64,000 bases of DNA from Wurfbainia villosa (lineage: Eukaryota; Streptophyta; Magnoliopsida; Zingiberales; Zingiberaceae): NCBI GenBank assembly GCA_025175895.1, contig CM045998.1, positions 11,517,153-11,581,152 of the forward strand, in the 5' to 3' direction. The position numbers were made by a program, and so were the translations under genes. Positions 44,431 through 56,700 of the stretch are shown piece after piece. Every line of letters starts with the position of its first letter. Within the stretch, counting starts at the first letter, position 1. The notes below the pieces were generated by a model. It had not been told where the DNA came from. It saw nothing but the letters and a program-made list of their open reading frames with translations, and made no database searches.

Positions 44431-45763
44431 AAGAAGGCATCCGATGCCCCATCCTCTTCAGGTATCTTCGTTATTGATTGTCATTCTATTTCCTTGGACA
44501 CATGGGTATTGGATACTGGGTGTAGCTCACATATATATAATGACATACAGGGGCTAAGGAATAGAAGAAGACTTGTCAGAGGGGAGTCAAATTTGCGAGT
44601 TGGCAATGGAGCAAAGGTTGCTGCGGTCGCCATCGGAACTTATTTGCTGAAGCTCCCTAGTGGACTAGTCTTAGAACTGGACAATTGCTATTATGTTCCT
44701 TCTCTAATAAAGAACATTGTTTCTATTTCCTGTTTAAATAGAAATGGTTTCCATTTGACGTTTAGTAACAATTGTTGTTATATAACTTTAAATGGCATAC
44801 TTTATGGAACTGGAACCTTGAGTAATGGCATTTATACGTTGGACGTATCCAGTGACATTTTCAATATCGAAGTGAGCAAAACGCGTGCTCGAAAGGATAA
44901 TCAAATAGACTCCTATATGTGGCATTGTCGTCTTGGCCATATAAGCAAGAAACGCATGTCCGAATTACACCGATGTGGAATTCTGGAATCGTTTGAATTG
45001 GATTCATACGATACATGCGAATCATGCTTAAAAGGCAAGATGACTAAGTTACCTTTACCGGAAAAGGTGAACGAGTGGGAGAGTTACTAGGTCTAATACA
45101 TACGATGTATGTGGACCTATGTCAACTCAAGCATTAGGAGGCTATAGCTACTTCATTACCTTCACCGATGATCACTTTGGGTATGTGTTCTTGATGAAAC
45201 ACAAGTCTGAAGCCTTTGAAAGGTTCAAAGAATTCAGAAATGAAGTAGAGAAACAACATGACAAAAGTATTAAAATACTTCGATCGGATCGAGGTGGTGA
45301 ATACTTAAGTCAAGAGTTTCTTGATTATCTAAGAGACAATGGTATATTGTCTCAATGGACTCCGCCATATACACCACAGCATAATGGTGTATCGGAGAGG
45401 CGTAACCGGACCTTGTTGGACATGGTCAGGTCAATGATGAATCATGCGACTCTTCCCAAGTCCTTTTGGTGTTATGCACTTCAGACAGCTGTTTACTTGT
45501 TAAACATAATGCCTACCAAGGTAGTCTCAACTACTCCATATGAGATATGGGCTAGTAAGAAACCTCATGTATCTTACTTGAAGATATGGGGTTGTCCTGC
45601 TTATGTGAAGCGGACTGTATCAGACAAACAGGATGCTAATTCTGATAAATGTCTATTTATTGGATACCCTAAGGAAACAAGGGGTTACCAATTCTATCAT
45701 CCTGTGGAACAAAAGGTGTTTGTTTCAAGGCATGCTGTGTTTCTAGAGAAAGAGTTTCAGTAA
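44422..45763 (+). pseudogene. Copia-2 protease and integrase
   Basis: Protease site WVLDTGCSSHI. The integrase zinc finger is MWHCRLGHIS ... CESCLKGK, with a core that reads TFTDDHFGYVFLM and QHNGVSERRNRTL. A frameshift/stop at 45088-45118 removes the first catalytic Asp region (HSDVCGP-like) from the frame. After 45763 the integrase-RT linker is degraded. Confidence 0.87.
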
Positions 45764-46047
45764 GAAAATAAAGGGGAGTGTCGCGAGCTTGAGGAGGCTC
45801 GAGAGACTCAAATAGACATTGATGAGATACCGGTGAAGCACAACAAATGACAACTCATAGTGATGAGCAATCTACGGGACTTATTGTAACACCACATCTT
45901 CAGTAGATCCGCAGAACACGCAATATTCCCGAGAGATATGGATTTCTCGTAGTTTAATCGAACGACGTGTTACTCATTGATGATGAGGAGCCTACCAGTT
46001 ATGAATAAGTGCTGACAAGTTAAGAAAAGGATAAGTGGCTTGGTGCC

Positions 46048-46837
46048 ATGAAGTCGGAAATGGATTCCATGTATGAAAACCAAGTTTGGAACTTGGTTGA
46101 CCCACCTGAAGGGATAAAGCCTATAGGGTGCAAGTGGGTTTTCAAGAAGAAAACCGACATGGATGGTAATGTGATTACCTATAAGGCTAGATTGGTGGCG
46201 AAAGGATATTGTCAAAAACAAGGTGTTGATTATGACGAAACCTATTCGCCTGTAGCTATGCTTAAATCCATTCGGATGCTCCTGGCCATAGCGGCTCATT
46301 ATGATTATGAGATATGGCAGATGGATGTGAAAACAGCTTTCCTTAATGGAAACCTGCACGAGGACGTGTATATGATACAGCCTGAGGGTTTCACATCGGT
46401 TGATAAAACCAAGGTATGCAAATTGCGACGGTCCATTTATGGATTGAAGCAAGCATCCAGGAGCTGGAATATCCGTTTTGATGAGACAATCAAAAAGTTT
46501 GATTTCTCACAAAATCCAGACGAACCTTGTGTGTACAAGAAGGTTAGTGGGAGTGCAGTCGTATTCCTAGTATTGTATGTCGATGACATACTACTTATAG
46601 GAAACGATGTTTCAATCTTACAGTCAGTGAAGGTTTGGTTGTCCAAGACATTCTCCATGAAAGACCTGAGAGAAGCAACCTACATCCTCGGGATTAAAAT
46701 CTATAGAGATAGATCGAAACGGTTGCTTGGTCTTTCGCAGTCTACATATATAGACCGAGTGCTAAAGAGGTTTAGCATGTCGGAATCCAAGAAAGGTTTC
46801 CTACCCATCAGGCATGGGGTACACCTTTCGAAGTCTA
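46048..46837 (+). pseudogene. Copia-2 reverse transcriptase (interrupted)
   Basis: Open from the ENQVWNLVDPPEG start through WQMDVKTAFLNG, SIYGLKQASRSW, YVDDILLIG and LGLSQSTYIDRVLKRF. It stops making sense at 46838, where the gag-only element is inserted, and continues at 52329. Confidence 0.9.
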
Positions 46838-48049
46838 TGTTAGGGCAATCTCTTGCCGTGATATGGTTTTGATGGTGTAGCAAAGGGTTTAAGTTAGTTT
46901 GATATGTTGATTTGATATGTGCGTTGAAGTTGTGCAGGACTTAGTAATTCGCACATGGAGCCATGGCGAGTTTCACATCTCATGACTCGTGCCTTGAGTC
47001 GGTGAAGGATAGCTTTGCGGAAGCCGTGCGCTTGGAGCATCCGAGGGACCGCCGGACGAGGAGCTTGGAGTGAAGCCGGAGGAAGTAGACTTCGAGGCAA
47101 GAGACGCGAAGGAGCATTGCAGAGTCGTGCGCCTGATGCTGCCGAGGGACGTGGCCGCGAACGAAGAGAACTTCGAAGGTGAGGGACTCCGAGGGATGAG
47201 AGTGAGCGATTGTAACCCGGGAAGGGTAGTTCTTAGGTGAAACTTGGCCATTTGGCCAAGTGTCGGATGGTTTTTCAGACTAATCAATCGTCATGTCATG
47301 GCGATCGCTTCCGAGTCGATGGTTCGATCGACCGTATAAGACCGGCCAGTGCTTGGCGATCGCCATGGAGCGGATCGGCAATGATCGATAGTCGATCAGC
47401 CGATCGCGCGAATGGCCCGATCGACGGCACGCGCACGGCACATAATGGAGTCGACTGACCGACACTCGACCGATCGAGCACCGGTCGATCGATGGTGCCA
47501 TCGATCGATGCGATCCGCTGGATAGTATCCAACGTGGAAAGCGGTCGTTATTGGCGGCTCAAGATAAGATCGGCCCGATCGATGGGTGCCATCAGTCGAC
47601 TGATCCTGTGTCAACGGGAAGAAACCCTCTTCCTCTATAAAAAGGAAGGAGGTAAGGCTTTGGGAGGCTAATGCTTATACTCTAACACTCTCCCAAAGTT
47701 CCCTAAAGCTTTCCATCCTCTTACCCAAGCTTATTTTCATTATATTTGTAAGAGGAGTGTTGTTGTAAAGAGGTTACCTCCACCTAGCTTTGTGCAAAGG
47801 AGAGATCTAGTGGATAGATTGCGGAGTGATTCACCGTGGACGAATCGGACCGTGGATTAGCGGCGTAGCCGTGAACCACGTTACATCTCCGTGTTTGTAT
47901 TGTCTTTGTTTTATGTCTATTTGCTTGTCTTAGTTTATTGCTTCCGCTTGCGCTAACGTTTTCGTAGACGAGCAAAATATGGCATCCAACGAACGAGGGC
48001 TATTCACCCCCCTCTAGCCGGCCAATAGATCAACCGATCGATCCCAACA
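46838..48049 (+). repeat. Gag-only element 5' LTR
   Basis: Contains a roughly 300-bp block (47285-47600) crowded with CGATCG/GATCGATC palindromes, then TATA box CTCTATAAAAAGG near 47632 and a transcribed region. It matches the 3' LTR closely except in the palindromic block. Confidence 0.92.
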
Positions 48050-48051
48050 AG

Positions 48052-48064
48052 TGGTATCAGAGCC
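48052..48064 (+). other. tRNA-Met primer-binding site of the gag-only element
   Basis: TGGTATCAGAGCC two bases after the 5' LTR. Confidence 0.93.
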
Positions 48065-48073
48065 AAGGAAAGC

Positions 48074-49756
48074 TTGTCGAGGACTAACCGCCACAACAAG
48101 CAAATTTTCAAAATGGCCGGCTCAAATATCCATCCACTGAAGTTCGACGGCGAATTCGCTTGGTGGAAGAAGCGAATGGAGGTATTCTTCGAAACCGACT
48201 TTGAAATTCTATTAATAATGAAAAACGGTTTCGAGTTGCCTAGGAATGAGGATGGGGAGCCATTGGAGAAATCGAGATGGAGCAAAAGACAAAGAGAGGA
48301 GTATTTGGCAAATTCAAAGGCCAAACACCACCTCTACAATGTGCTCCCTCAACAAGAAGTAAATAGAATAGGGGAGTGCTCAAGTGTCAAAGAGATGTGG
48401 GAGAGATTGGTTGAACTTCATGAAGGCACTTCGGAAGCCAAGCTAGCGAGAAGAGATCTCCTCCGCTCCCAACTATCAAATATTAAGCTTGAAAAGGGAG
48501 AAAAGGTAACTTCCCTACATTCTAGATTTAAAGAAATATTAATTGGGCTAACAAGTGTAGGTGAGAAGCTATCAAACCGGGATATGGTAATGAAGGCCAT
48601 AGATGCCTTTCCCCGGTCCTCAAGATGGAGCTCCATGGTGGACTCATTTTATATCTCCAAGAACTTAGAAGTAAGCACCTTGGAGGAATTCTTCTCAACA
48701 ATGGAGCTTCATGAAACTAGGCTAGAGGGAATACAAGAAGAGCCTAGAATCCAACCCTCAAGAGGAGTAGCTTTGATAGCGAACAAGGGGAAGAAGAAGA
48801 TGGAAGTCCCCTCCTCCTCATCCGATGAAGCCTCTACCTCCTCCATGGATAGCACGGAAGAAGCCTACATGGTAAGGAAGGTAAGGCGTGCATTTAAGAA
48901 TCTTAGATTTGATAAATCTCATGATAGGAATAGAAGACCAAGGGGGAAGGTCATATGCTATAATTGCCAAGGAGAGGGGCACATAAGGGACAATTGTCCC
49001 CTCCTAAACAAGAGCAAGGAAGATAAGAAAAAGAAGGAAGAAAAGAAGAAGAAGAAGGGGAGCAAGAGAAAGGAAGAAGATAAGAAGGCAAAAGGAAAAG
49101 GGAAGGCCATGGCACTCAAAGCCAAGACATGGGATGACCTTGCCTCTTCATCCTCATCCGAAGAAGAAGAGCATGTCTACTCCAACCTAGCACTAATGGC
49201 TCTTCATGACTCGGATTGCTCCTCCTCCTCCTCAAATGAAGAATCAAGCTCAAGTGGGGAGAGCTCAAATGAAGGGGGAGCTTCATCCTCCTCATCCGAA
49301 GAAGAAGAGGACATGGAAACTATGGTAACAAATCTAACTCCTAAGAAAATAGTTTCCATGGTTTCTAGCTTAACTAGAGATTTATTTAGAGCTAAGAAGA
49401 AAAACAAAAGCATGCTAGATCAAATTAAGGACTTAGAAAATAAACTAGAAAAAACATGCTTAAATGATAATGTTTCTTCTTGCCATGATGATGCATGCTC
49501 ACATGACTATATGCCTTTGGATGTTAATGATGCATGCATAGAGGAAAATAGAGCTTTAAGGGAAAAGGTAGATTATTTAACCAAAGCCCTAGAGAAATTC
49601 ACAATTGGCTCCAACACATTAAATATGATCATAGGGAGCCAAAGAGCTAGTTTCAACAAAAAGGGCCTAGGCTACAAGGAAAAGAAAAATGAAAAGGCCT
49701 ACAAATGCCTTATAGCTAGGGGACAAGATAAGAAGAAGGTAATAGCTAGAAAATAG
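48074..49756 (+). CDS. Gag polyprotein of the gag-only element, intact, 560 codons (ATG at 48074 or 48113)
   Basis: The most probable start is MAGSNIHPLKFDGEFAWWKK at 48113, near the primer site; an ATG-like start at 48074 gives a longer form. The N-terminal half is copia Gag (UBN2 type: VKEMWERLVELHEGTSEAK, MELHETRLEG). A CYNCQGEGHIRDNC zinc knuckle (CX2CX4HX4C) lies at about residue 296, followed by a Lys/Glu-rich stretch, several acidic Ser-rich runs (SSSSSEEEEH), a coiled-coil region near MVSSLTRDLF and a Lys-rich end. The frame has no stop, against frequent stops in every copia pol gene around it. This suggests a recent insertion and selection on Gag alone. Confidence 0.9.
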   Translation: MSRTNRHNKQIFKMAGSNIHPLKFDGEFAWWKKRMEVFFETDFEILLIMKNGFELPRNEDGEPLEKSRWSKRQREEYLANSKAKHHLYNVLPQQEVNRIGECSSVKEMWERLVELHEGTSEAKLARRDLLRSQLSNIKLEKGEKVTSLHSRFKEILIGLTSVGEKLSNRDMVMKAIDAFPRSSRWSSMVDSFYISKNLEVSTLEEFFSTMELHETRLEGIQEEPRIQPSRGVALIANKGKKKMEVPSSSSDEASTSSMDSTEEAYMVRKVRRAFKNLRFDKSHDRNRRPRGKVICYNCQGEGHIRDNCPLLNKSKEDKKKKEEKKKKKGSKRKEEDKKAKGKGKAMALKAKTWDDLASSSSSEEEEHVYSNLALMALHDSDCSSSSSNEESSSSGESSNEGGASSSSSEEEEDMETMVTNLTPKKIVSMVSSLTRDLFRAKKKNKSMLDQIKDLENKLEKTCLNDNVSSCHDDACSHDYMPLDVNDACIEENRALREKVDYLTKALEKFTIGSNTLNMIIGSQRASFNKKGLGYKEKKNEKAYKCLIARGQDKKKVIARK

Positions 49757-51112
49757 ATCCCCAAGGAATACTTAGTGAACCCAATAGGAAAGAACTTATT
49801 TTGGGTTCCAAAATCCATCCTTAAGGGTTAGAATAACCCTAGGGTAGTCAACCACATAGACCTAGCCTATATCATATTTTGGTTGACTTAGGATATCGGG
49901 ACAACATTTTTTAAATAGTGTTGGGTGATGATAACGTACCCATAAATAGATAATAATGCTTAAATCATGATGATTGATGTAATTCCTATGTATATTTGCA
50001 ATCATGATTTATGTTTTTGAAATTTGGCACGTTATCATGAGAAATAGGTTTGAATCATGCTTTAGGTAATACTTTGTTTATTATCATCATATAACACCTA
50101 ATGCATGACTATTATTTGATGAATACATGAGTGTCATGATCATAATGTAGAATTCATTCATATATGTCTTTATGATCATGAGGATTATTAGGTTGATACT
50201 TAATCATGATAGAATTGCATGAATATATTGGTTAAGTATATACAAATACCCCCTAGGATGCATCTCACACTCACCATAGGCTACCTTGATTGAAAACTTA
50301 GCATGGGTGAGATGTTAGGATGATACAAATGTCCACTAATGCCTATGACATTTAGATGGTCATTTAAAGTATCAACATAGCAATAATAGACCAATCATGG
50401 GGAAGGCTTATGTTTAATTCATAGACATATTGCCCAAAGATCATGGTTGGATATTTCATATGTTTTCAAAACATTTTCTTACTTTAAAATATATGTATTC
50501 ATGTTTTGAAATAATTGGATGCAAGACTAGGTGTTAAAATGGATACTCTTATGATAAAAAAACCTAGTAGTTTTTAAAGCTTTTGGATTTTTGGAAAATA
50601 CGTGGAAATATAATGATTTTTCATGAAAACATATTTTTCACTGATAAATATACTTAAAAGAAATGTGTTCCCCAAATTTCATGATTTTTTGAATTTTCTG
50701 GAATTTTTAATGCATTTTTGAAATTCGGTCTGAAAATCAGAAAATCCCGAAATTCACGTGCCAGTCGATTGGTATCTGAACCAGTCGACTGATGGCCTGA
50801 ATATCATACCAGTAAAGGCTGAATTCCGAATTTTAAATCAACTTGTGGTATTTTCTTTCTATTAGACTTGATGTCATGTGTTTTTAACTTAGTGATAATC
50901 TTTTTGATGGTGTCAAAGGGGGAGAAAATATTATGTTTAAGTTAATTATAAAAGGGGGAGAAATTTATGATAGGGAGAAATTTACATAGCGAGTTTCATG
51001 GATTAAGGGGGAGTTGCATGTTGCTATATCATGATTATGTTTACATGCTTTCTTTCCTTAAAATTTATATATCAAATGTTTTTACCTAACTTAAACGGAT
51101 TGCCACACATCA
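49757..51112 (+). other. Non-coding interior of the gag-only element
   Basis: AT-rich, with no pol motif in any frame. It holds several GGGGGAGAAA-type purine tracts (about 50920-51020) besides the one before the LTR, and short CCAGTCGAYTG motifs at about 50760-50800 that recur in the 3' LTR. Confidence 0.7.
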
Positions 51113-52323
51113 AAAAGGGGGAGATTGTTAGGGCAATCTCTTGTCGTGATATGGTTTTGATGGTGTAGCAAAGGGTTTAAGTTAGTTTGATATGTTGATT
51201 TGATATGTGCGTTGAAGTCGTGCAGGACTTAGTAATTCGCACATTGAGCCATGGCGAGTTTCACATCTCATGACTCGTGCCTTGAGTCGGTGAAGGATAG
51301 CTTTGCGGAAGCCGTGCGCTTGGAGCATCCGAGGGACCGCCGGACGAAGAGCTTGGAGTGAAGCCAGAGGAAGTAGACTTCGAGGCAAGAGACGCGAAGG
51401 AGCATTGCAGAGCCGTGCGCCTGATGCTGCCGAGGGACGTGGCCACGAACGAAGAGAACTTCGAAGGTGAGGGACTCCGAGGGATGAGAGTGAGCGATTG
51501 TAACCCGGGAAGGGTAGCTCTTAGGTGAAACTTGGTCATTTGGCCAAGTGTCGGATGAGTTTTCCCGACACCAGTCGACTGCCATGTCATGGCAATGATC
51601 GCCAGTCGATGATTCGATCGACGGTATAAGACCGTCAAGTGCTTGGCGCGATCATTGCCATGGATCGGCGATGCCGCTGAATGGCGGGCCGATATGGCAT
51701 CGCTGCACGGGCAGTAATGGAGTCGACGACGGGCACTCGACCGATCGAGCACCGGGCCGATCGATGGTGCCATCACCGATCGATGCGCATCGCTGGATAG
51801 TATCCAACGTGGAAAGCGGCCGTTATTGGGCAACGGCTACAGCACCAGTCGACTGATGGGTGCCATCAGTCGACTGATCCTGTGTCAACGAGAAGAACCC
51901 CTCTTCCTCTATAAAAAGGAAGGAGGTAAGGCTTTGGGAGGCTAATGCTTACACTCTAACACTCTCCCAAAGTTCCCTAAAGCTTTCCATCCTCTTACCC
52001 AAGCTTATTTTCATTATATTTGTAAGAGGAGTGTTGTTGTAAAGAGGTTACCTCCACCTAGCTTTGTGCAAAGGAGAGATCTAGTGGATAGATTGCGGAG
52101 TGATTCACCGTGGACGAATCGGACCGTGGATTAGCGGCGTAGCCGTGAACCACATTACATCTCCGTGTTTGTATTGTCTTTGTTTTATGTCTATTTGCTT
52201 GTCTTAGTTTATTTCTTCCGCTTGCGCTAACATTTTCGTAGACGAGCAAAATACGGCATCCAACGAACGAGGGCTATTCACCCCCCTTTAGCCGGCCAAT
52301 AGATCAACCGATCGATCCCAACA
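51113..52323 (+). repeat. Gag-only element polypurine tract and 3' LTR
   Basis: Tract AAAAAGGGGGAGAT then LTR from 51126. In the block matching 47285-47600 of the 5' LTR, this copy has CAGTCGACTG motifs where the other has GATCGATC-type ones, and differs by several indels; the rest is nearly identical. Confidence 0.92.
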
Positions 52324-52328
52324 GTCTA

Positions 52329-52972
52329 TGTGTCCACGCACAGAAGACGAGAGGATTTGCATGAGTAAGATTCCCTATACATCCACAATAGGATCTATCA
52401 TGTATGCTATGTTATGTACGAGGCCCGATGTATCGTATGCTCTGAGTGTCATGAGCAGATACCAGCCCGATCCAGGAATGGATCATTGGGCGGCTGTTAA
52501 GACGATCCTTAAGTACTTAAGAAGAACTAAGGATGTGTTCCTAATATATGGAGAAGGGTACATGGTGATACGTGGGTATACGGATGCGACTCGACTGCAC
52601 AGGATGATTCCATGTCTTTGTCCAGGTATGTATTCACACGGAATGGAGGCGCATATAAGTTGGAAAGGTTCCAAGCTTGACACTATAGCGGATACGCCAC
52701 TAAGGCGAATACATTGCGACTTTAGGCGACAAAGGAAGCGGTTTGGATCAAGAAGTTCATCTCTGAACTTGATGTGGTCTCATCAATGATCCAAACATGT
52801 GCTTCGCCGCTATCATCTTAACAGAGAGATCATCAGTAGGAACGAAATACAAATCGAGAAAATTCCCACTGAAAGGAACTTAGCGGATCCCTTGACTAAG
52901 GCATTACCTCAAAATAAGTTTGAGGGTCATGTTCGAGCTTATGGTATTGGATACCGTAGCGATTGGCATTAG
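52329..52972 (+). pseudogene. Copia-2 RNase H, distal part
   Basis: Resumes after the nested element. It reads PYTSTIGSIMYAMLCTRPD, MDHWAAVKTILKYLRRTKD and RGYTDA, then shifts frame (about 52590-52790) and ends with ERNLADPLTKALPQNK and a stop at 52969-52971, followed by the polypurine tract. Confidence 0.88.
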
Positions 52973-52986
52973 GCCAAGTGGGAGTC

Positions 52987-55157
52987 TGTTAGTAATATAT
53001 GAGAGATGTCCTAAGGCAATCGCATTATGTATGAACCATTTATATGATAAATGAAGATTCACTATTTGAGTATACATGTTTAATGTATTTGATTGGATCT
53101 TAAACTCATTTACTGAATGTCCACGATACGATTCATAGCATGAGAGAATTTGTGATTGGATCACAACTAGTGAGTATCTCTACATGTGTAATTGTGATGT
53201 ATCGGAATTATCCCTAGTCGATGAATTGATGGATTTGGACACCATCAATTCTGTCGAGACTAGCACGAGGTATACTCCTTGGTGTATCCAAGCGGTGATT
53301 CTCCTTTGGTGGAGACATTGTGATGTCGGAGTTAATCGTGGATGCTAGTTATGGTAACTAGTTCATTGGAGTGACCAGCCGTAAGACTTCATATGGTTCT
53401 CTGCATATATAGATATGTCAATGAAGTTCTTACTGTGGCTTAAGTGCGATGTTCCTTTGACTTGCGGTATTCAAGTCATCTTGATCATGGAGACTTATGC
53501 TTTGACATCTCAAGCAAACATCTCTAAGGAGATGTGGACCCGGGATGATTGGGTATAAGTCGAAGTGATCGAAGGTGTTTGAATAGCCTATAAAGAATTC
53601 ACCACTCCTTGCGAGGAGATGTATACCCATGGCCTCTCGTCGGATTGTTACTAAAGTCTTTGGCCAAAGCATTACATGTTTAGAGTAAGGTACTCTTCGA
53701 TACATGTGGAGTAACTAGAATCCGTAGGACGAGGAAATGATACTTGGGCTAGGTGTGGCGTAGTCGACCTAGTGTGGATGACACAATAGACCATGTCACT
53801 GAACCAAGTGGGTATAAGATGAGTGAAGGGAATGGGGCCGCGAATCATTCTTCTTGAAGGGTTTCAGAAATAGTTCTGGATCAACCGTTGATCTTTTCGG
53901 TTAATTGGGGATCATGATGTACTACTAGGTGCCACTCATGATCGTTCTATAATTAATGGTTAATTATAGATGGCCAACATAAACCGAGAACCTATTTGGT
54001 CACACGCACAACGAGCATAATCCAAAGGATTTAAAACGAGCTTGAGAATGGGATTCTCAGACCGAGAGAAACTAGGTTTGGTTGGACCAAACATAAAGCG
54101 AGCATGAAATCGTTTCAGTCGCAATGGAAGCGTGGATGGGCCGTGTCTTATGAAGACATAATGGATGAACCAATATGGTTTGGTTCTAATCCAATGGAGG
54201 AGAATAAACCAAAGGGTTTGGTTTATTTTAAACGAATGAACCAAAAGTTGGTTCGGTTCGTTTTAACTTAAAATAAACCATCATGGTTTGGTTTATTTTA
54301 ACTTATCTTAATGGAGCGGGTTAACGGGCCTAATGGTTATGATCCAATAACCATTAAGAGAATTAGTTCTCTATAAAAGAGGGCTTAATGGATAATTAAG
54401 CCCTAATCCAAACCCTAGCTTGGAGTTGCCGCCCAACCTAGTTGTGCCGCCCAACCTAGTTGTGCCGCCCAACCTCCATTGCCGCCATGATTGTGCTGCG
54501 ACCCTCCGGTGATCTTCCTAGGCCTCGGTGAAAAGGTGAGCACTTGGCTTCCTTGTTTTGGCCGGCGCCTACTCCTCCACCAAGCTGTCCAGTTTTCTGG
54601 ACAGCTTCTTCTCCTCTCGTCGGAGCGTCGTTTGGACGGCGGTTAGAGCTCCGACAGCGGCTAACTTACCGGGGATTCGATCTCCGGTAATCCTCTGAGG
54701 TGGAGGACGAAGGATTCGTCAATTGGTTGACGAATATCTCTCCGGAGAAGCGAGTTTTTGAGAACTCGTATTAGGATCCGAATTTGAATTCGGATCGTGA
54801 TCATCTCTCGATCACGTCGTCTTCAACACGAGGCTAGTAACCCGTACGAAGACGAAGCTCATGGCTTAGCGAAGTCATCCCGAGGAACTCGGCGTGGATA
54901 CGGATAGAGACGATTCTAGCGAGGATCGTTCCGGTTGATGTCGTTCCTGCTACACGTCATACGAAAGGTATAACGTAGTTAAATTTCCTTTTATTGCAAA
55001 TTTAAATTTACGGTTATGTCTACACTTGTTGTAATATGCATGCGTGTGTTGTGTGTGTTGTAATAAATGTAGATTTATTATTTTTATTGCTTCCGTTGTG
55101 CTCATGTTTGCGAAACATGATCGAACACACACACGCCGCGGTGCCGGAAACCCAACA
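52987..55157 (+). repeat. Copia-2 3' LTR
   Basis: Partner of 40193-42369. Most is nearly identical, but short scattered indels and blocks differ, e.g. around 53290-53370, 53820-53880 and 54420-54560 (three CCGCCCAACCTAGTTG repeats here). Confidence 0.92.
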
Positions 55158-55162
55158 CCACT

Positions 55163-56068
55163 CCTATTGCAGAGCTTGAAAATCGAAAGAAATTTTTTAT
55201 GTCTCTGGCCTTATATGGTCTGCCCACATATTACTCTCATATTCGTGATCAGATCTTGGACAACCCCATAGAGGCCACCATGGACTCTACCTGGGCGACT
55301 CTCCTCCGTGTCCCTGCCAAAGTCTTGACAGTGTCATCTTTCGTTCCTGTTGACTCTTCAGCTTTGGTCTCTCGAAACAACAAACCTCTACCTCATAAGG
55401 GTGGCAAAGGGCGTCCTTGGTGTGATCATTGTCACCGATCAGGACACACGATTGATAAATATTGGAGTCTCCATGGTCGGCCTCCTCGTGCTGCTCAGAT
55501 CGCCCAGAGTTCTATCACTTCTTCAGCTTCCACTTCACAGTCGACATCAAATCCAACTCCATCGCCTTCCTACGATGACTTTATGAAATGGTATGAGGAT
55601 CGATGGGATTCTAATTCCACGATTGTCGTTACACAAGCTGGTAATTCCTTTACTGGCATATCTCGCTCTTTGGGTCCATGGGTACTTGACTCTGGGGCCA
55701 CCGATCATATCACAGGTAATAGATCTCTGTTTTCTTCACTATCTACTTCCGATTATTTACCCTGTGTTACCATGATAAATGGTTCTCAAATTCAGTCCCA
55801 AGGTATTAGTATTGTTCATCCTTCCTCATCTCTTCCCATTCATAATGTTCTTTATGTTTCCGGAGCTCCCTTTAATTTGTTATCAATAAGTCAGCTTACT
55901 CGGTCTCTTAATTGTGTCATCTCATTTACTAAATCTTCTATTTCATTACAGGACCGGAGTACGAGGAGGATGATTAGCTTCGGATGTGAATCTCATGGTC
56001 TATATCGACTTCAACAAAACTCTCTTGTTGGTGCAGCGACGACATCTCCACTTGTTATTCATGATTAG
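55163..56068 (+). pseudogene. Copia-3 Gag C-terminal part and protease
   Basis: Continues the gag interrupted at 40192. ALYGLPTYYSHIRDQILDN, a WCDHCHRSGHTIDKYW knuckle-like motif, and the protease site WVLDSGATDHITG. The second frame from 55199 runs open to a TAG at 56066-56068, just before the integrase zinc finger. Confidence 0.87.
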
Positions 56069-56700
56069 TTGGGACATCCTGGTCTTGATAAGTTAAAACA
56101 GTTACATCTTAGTCCGTCTCACTTAGAGTCTTTGTCTTGTGAGTCGTGTCAGTTAGGTAAGTATGTTCGTAGTTCGTTTTCTCCTCGCATTATAAGTCGG
56201 GCTACGTCCCCCTTTACTTTGGTTCATTCCGATGTCTGGGGTCCGAGTCGTGTTGCCTCTTCATTGGGATTAAGATATTTTATTACTTTTATAGACGATT
56301 TTTCTCATTGTACTCGGTTATATCTGATGAAGGATCGTTTAGAATTGTTTTTTATTTTTTAATCTTTTTTTAATGAAGTAAAACTATAATTTGGTTTTCC
56401 TCTTCGATCCTTGCAGAGTGATAATGCACGTGAATATCTATCTACTCTGTTTCGGATCTTCTTGGCATCTCATGGTGTATTACATCGGACATCTTGTCCT
56501 CATACCCCCCAACAGAATGGAGTTACTGAACGCAAGAATCATCATCTTTTCGAAACCATCCGGACTCTTCTCCTTCACTCTCACTTTCCTCTTCGTTTTT
56601 GGGGTGACGTCGTACTTATTGCATGTTATCTCATTAATCGCATGCCTTCCTTCACTTTACATGGTCAAATACCACATCATGTACTTTATCCGAAATAGTC
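56069..56700 (+). pseudogene. Copia-3 integrase
   Basis: The zinc finger GHPGLDKLKQL ... CESCQLGKYV, the first Asp at LVHSDVWGP, second at TFIDDFSH, then after a frameshift (56355-56410) the PQQNGVTERKNHH segment carrying the Glu. Stops and frameshifts prevent a full protein. Confidence 0.87.

Larger units (their letters stand above)
46838..52323 (+). mobile_element. Gag-only LTR retrotransposon nested in copia-2 RT
   Basis: LTRs 46838-48049 (1212 bp) and 51126-52323 (1198 bp), TGTTAGGGCAATCTC ... GATCCCAACA, flanked by GTCTA (46833-46837 and 52324-52328). A perfect primer site TGGTATCAGAGCC is at 48052, and a polypurine tract AAAAAGGGGGAGA before the 3' LTR. It has a single large gag ORF and no protease, integrase or RT: a non-autonomous element of the TR-GAG type that must use pol proteins from elsewhere. 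The youngest of the nested set by position. Confidence 0.92.
40193..55157 (+). mobile_element. Copia-2: Ty1/copia element inserted in copia-3 gag
   Basis: The LTRs are 40193-42369 (2177 bp) and 52987-55157 (2171 bp), starting TGTTAGTAATATATGAGAG and ending CCCAACA, flanked by the duplication CCACT (40188-40192 and 55158-55162). A weak primer site follows the 5' LTR and an AAGTGGGAG tract precedes the 3' LTR. The RT/RNase H region is split at 46837/52329 by a gag-only element. Removing it gives an element of about 9.5 kb. Closely related in coding sequence to copia-1. Confidence 0.93.
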
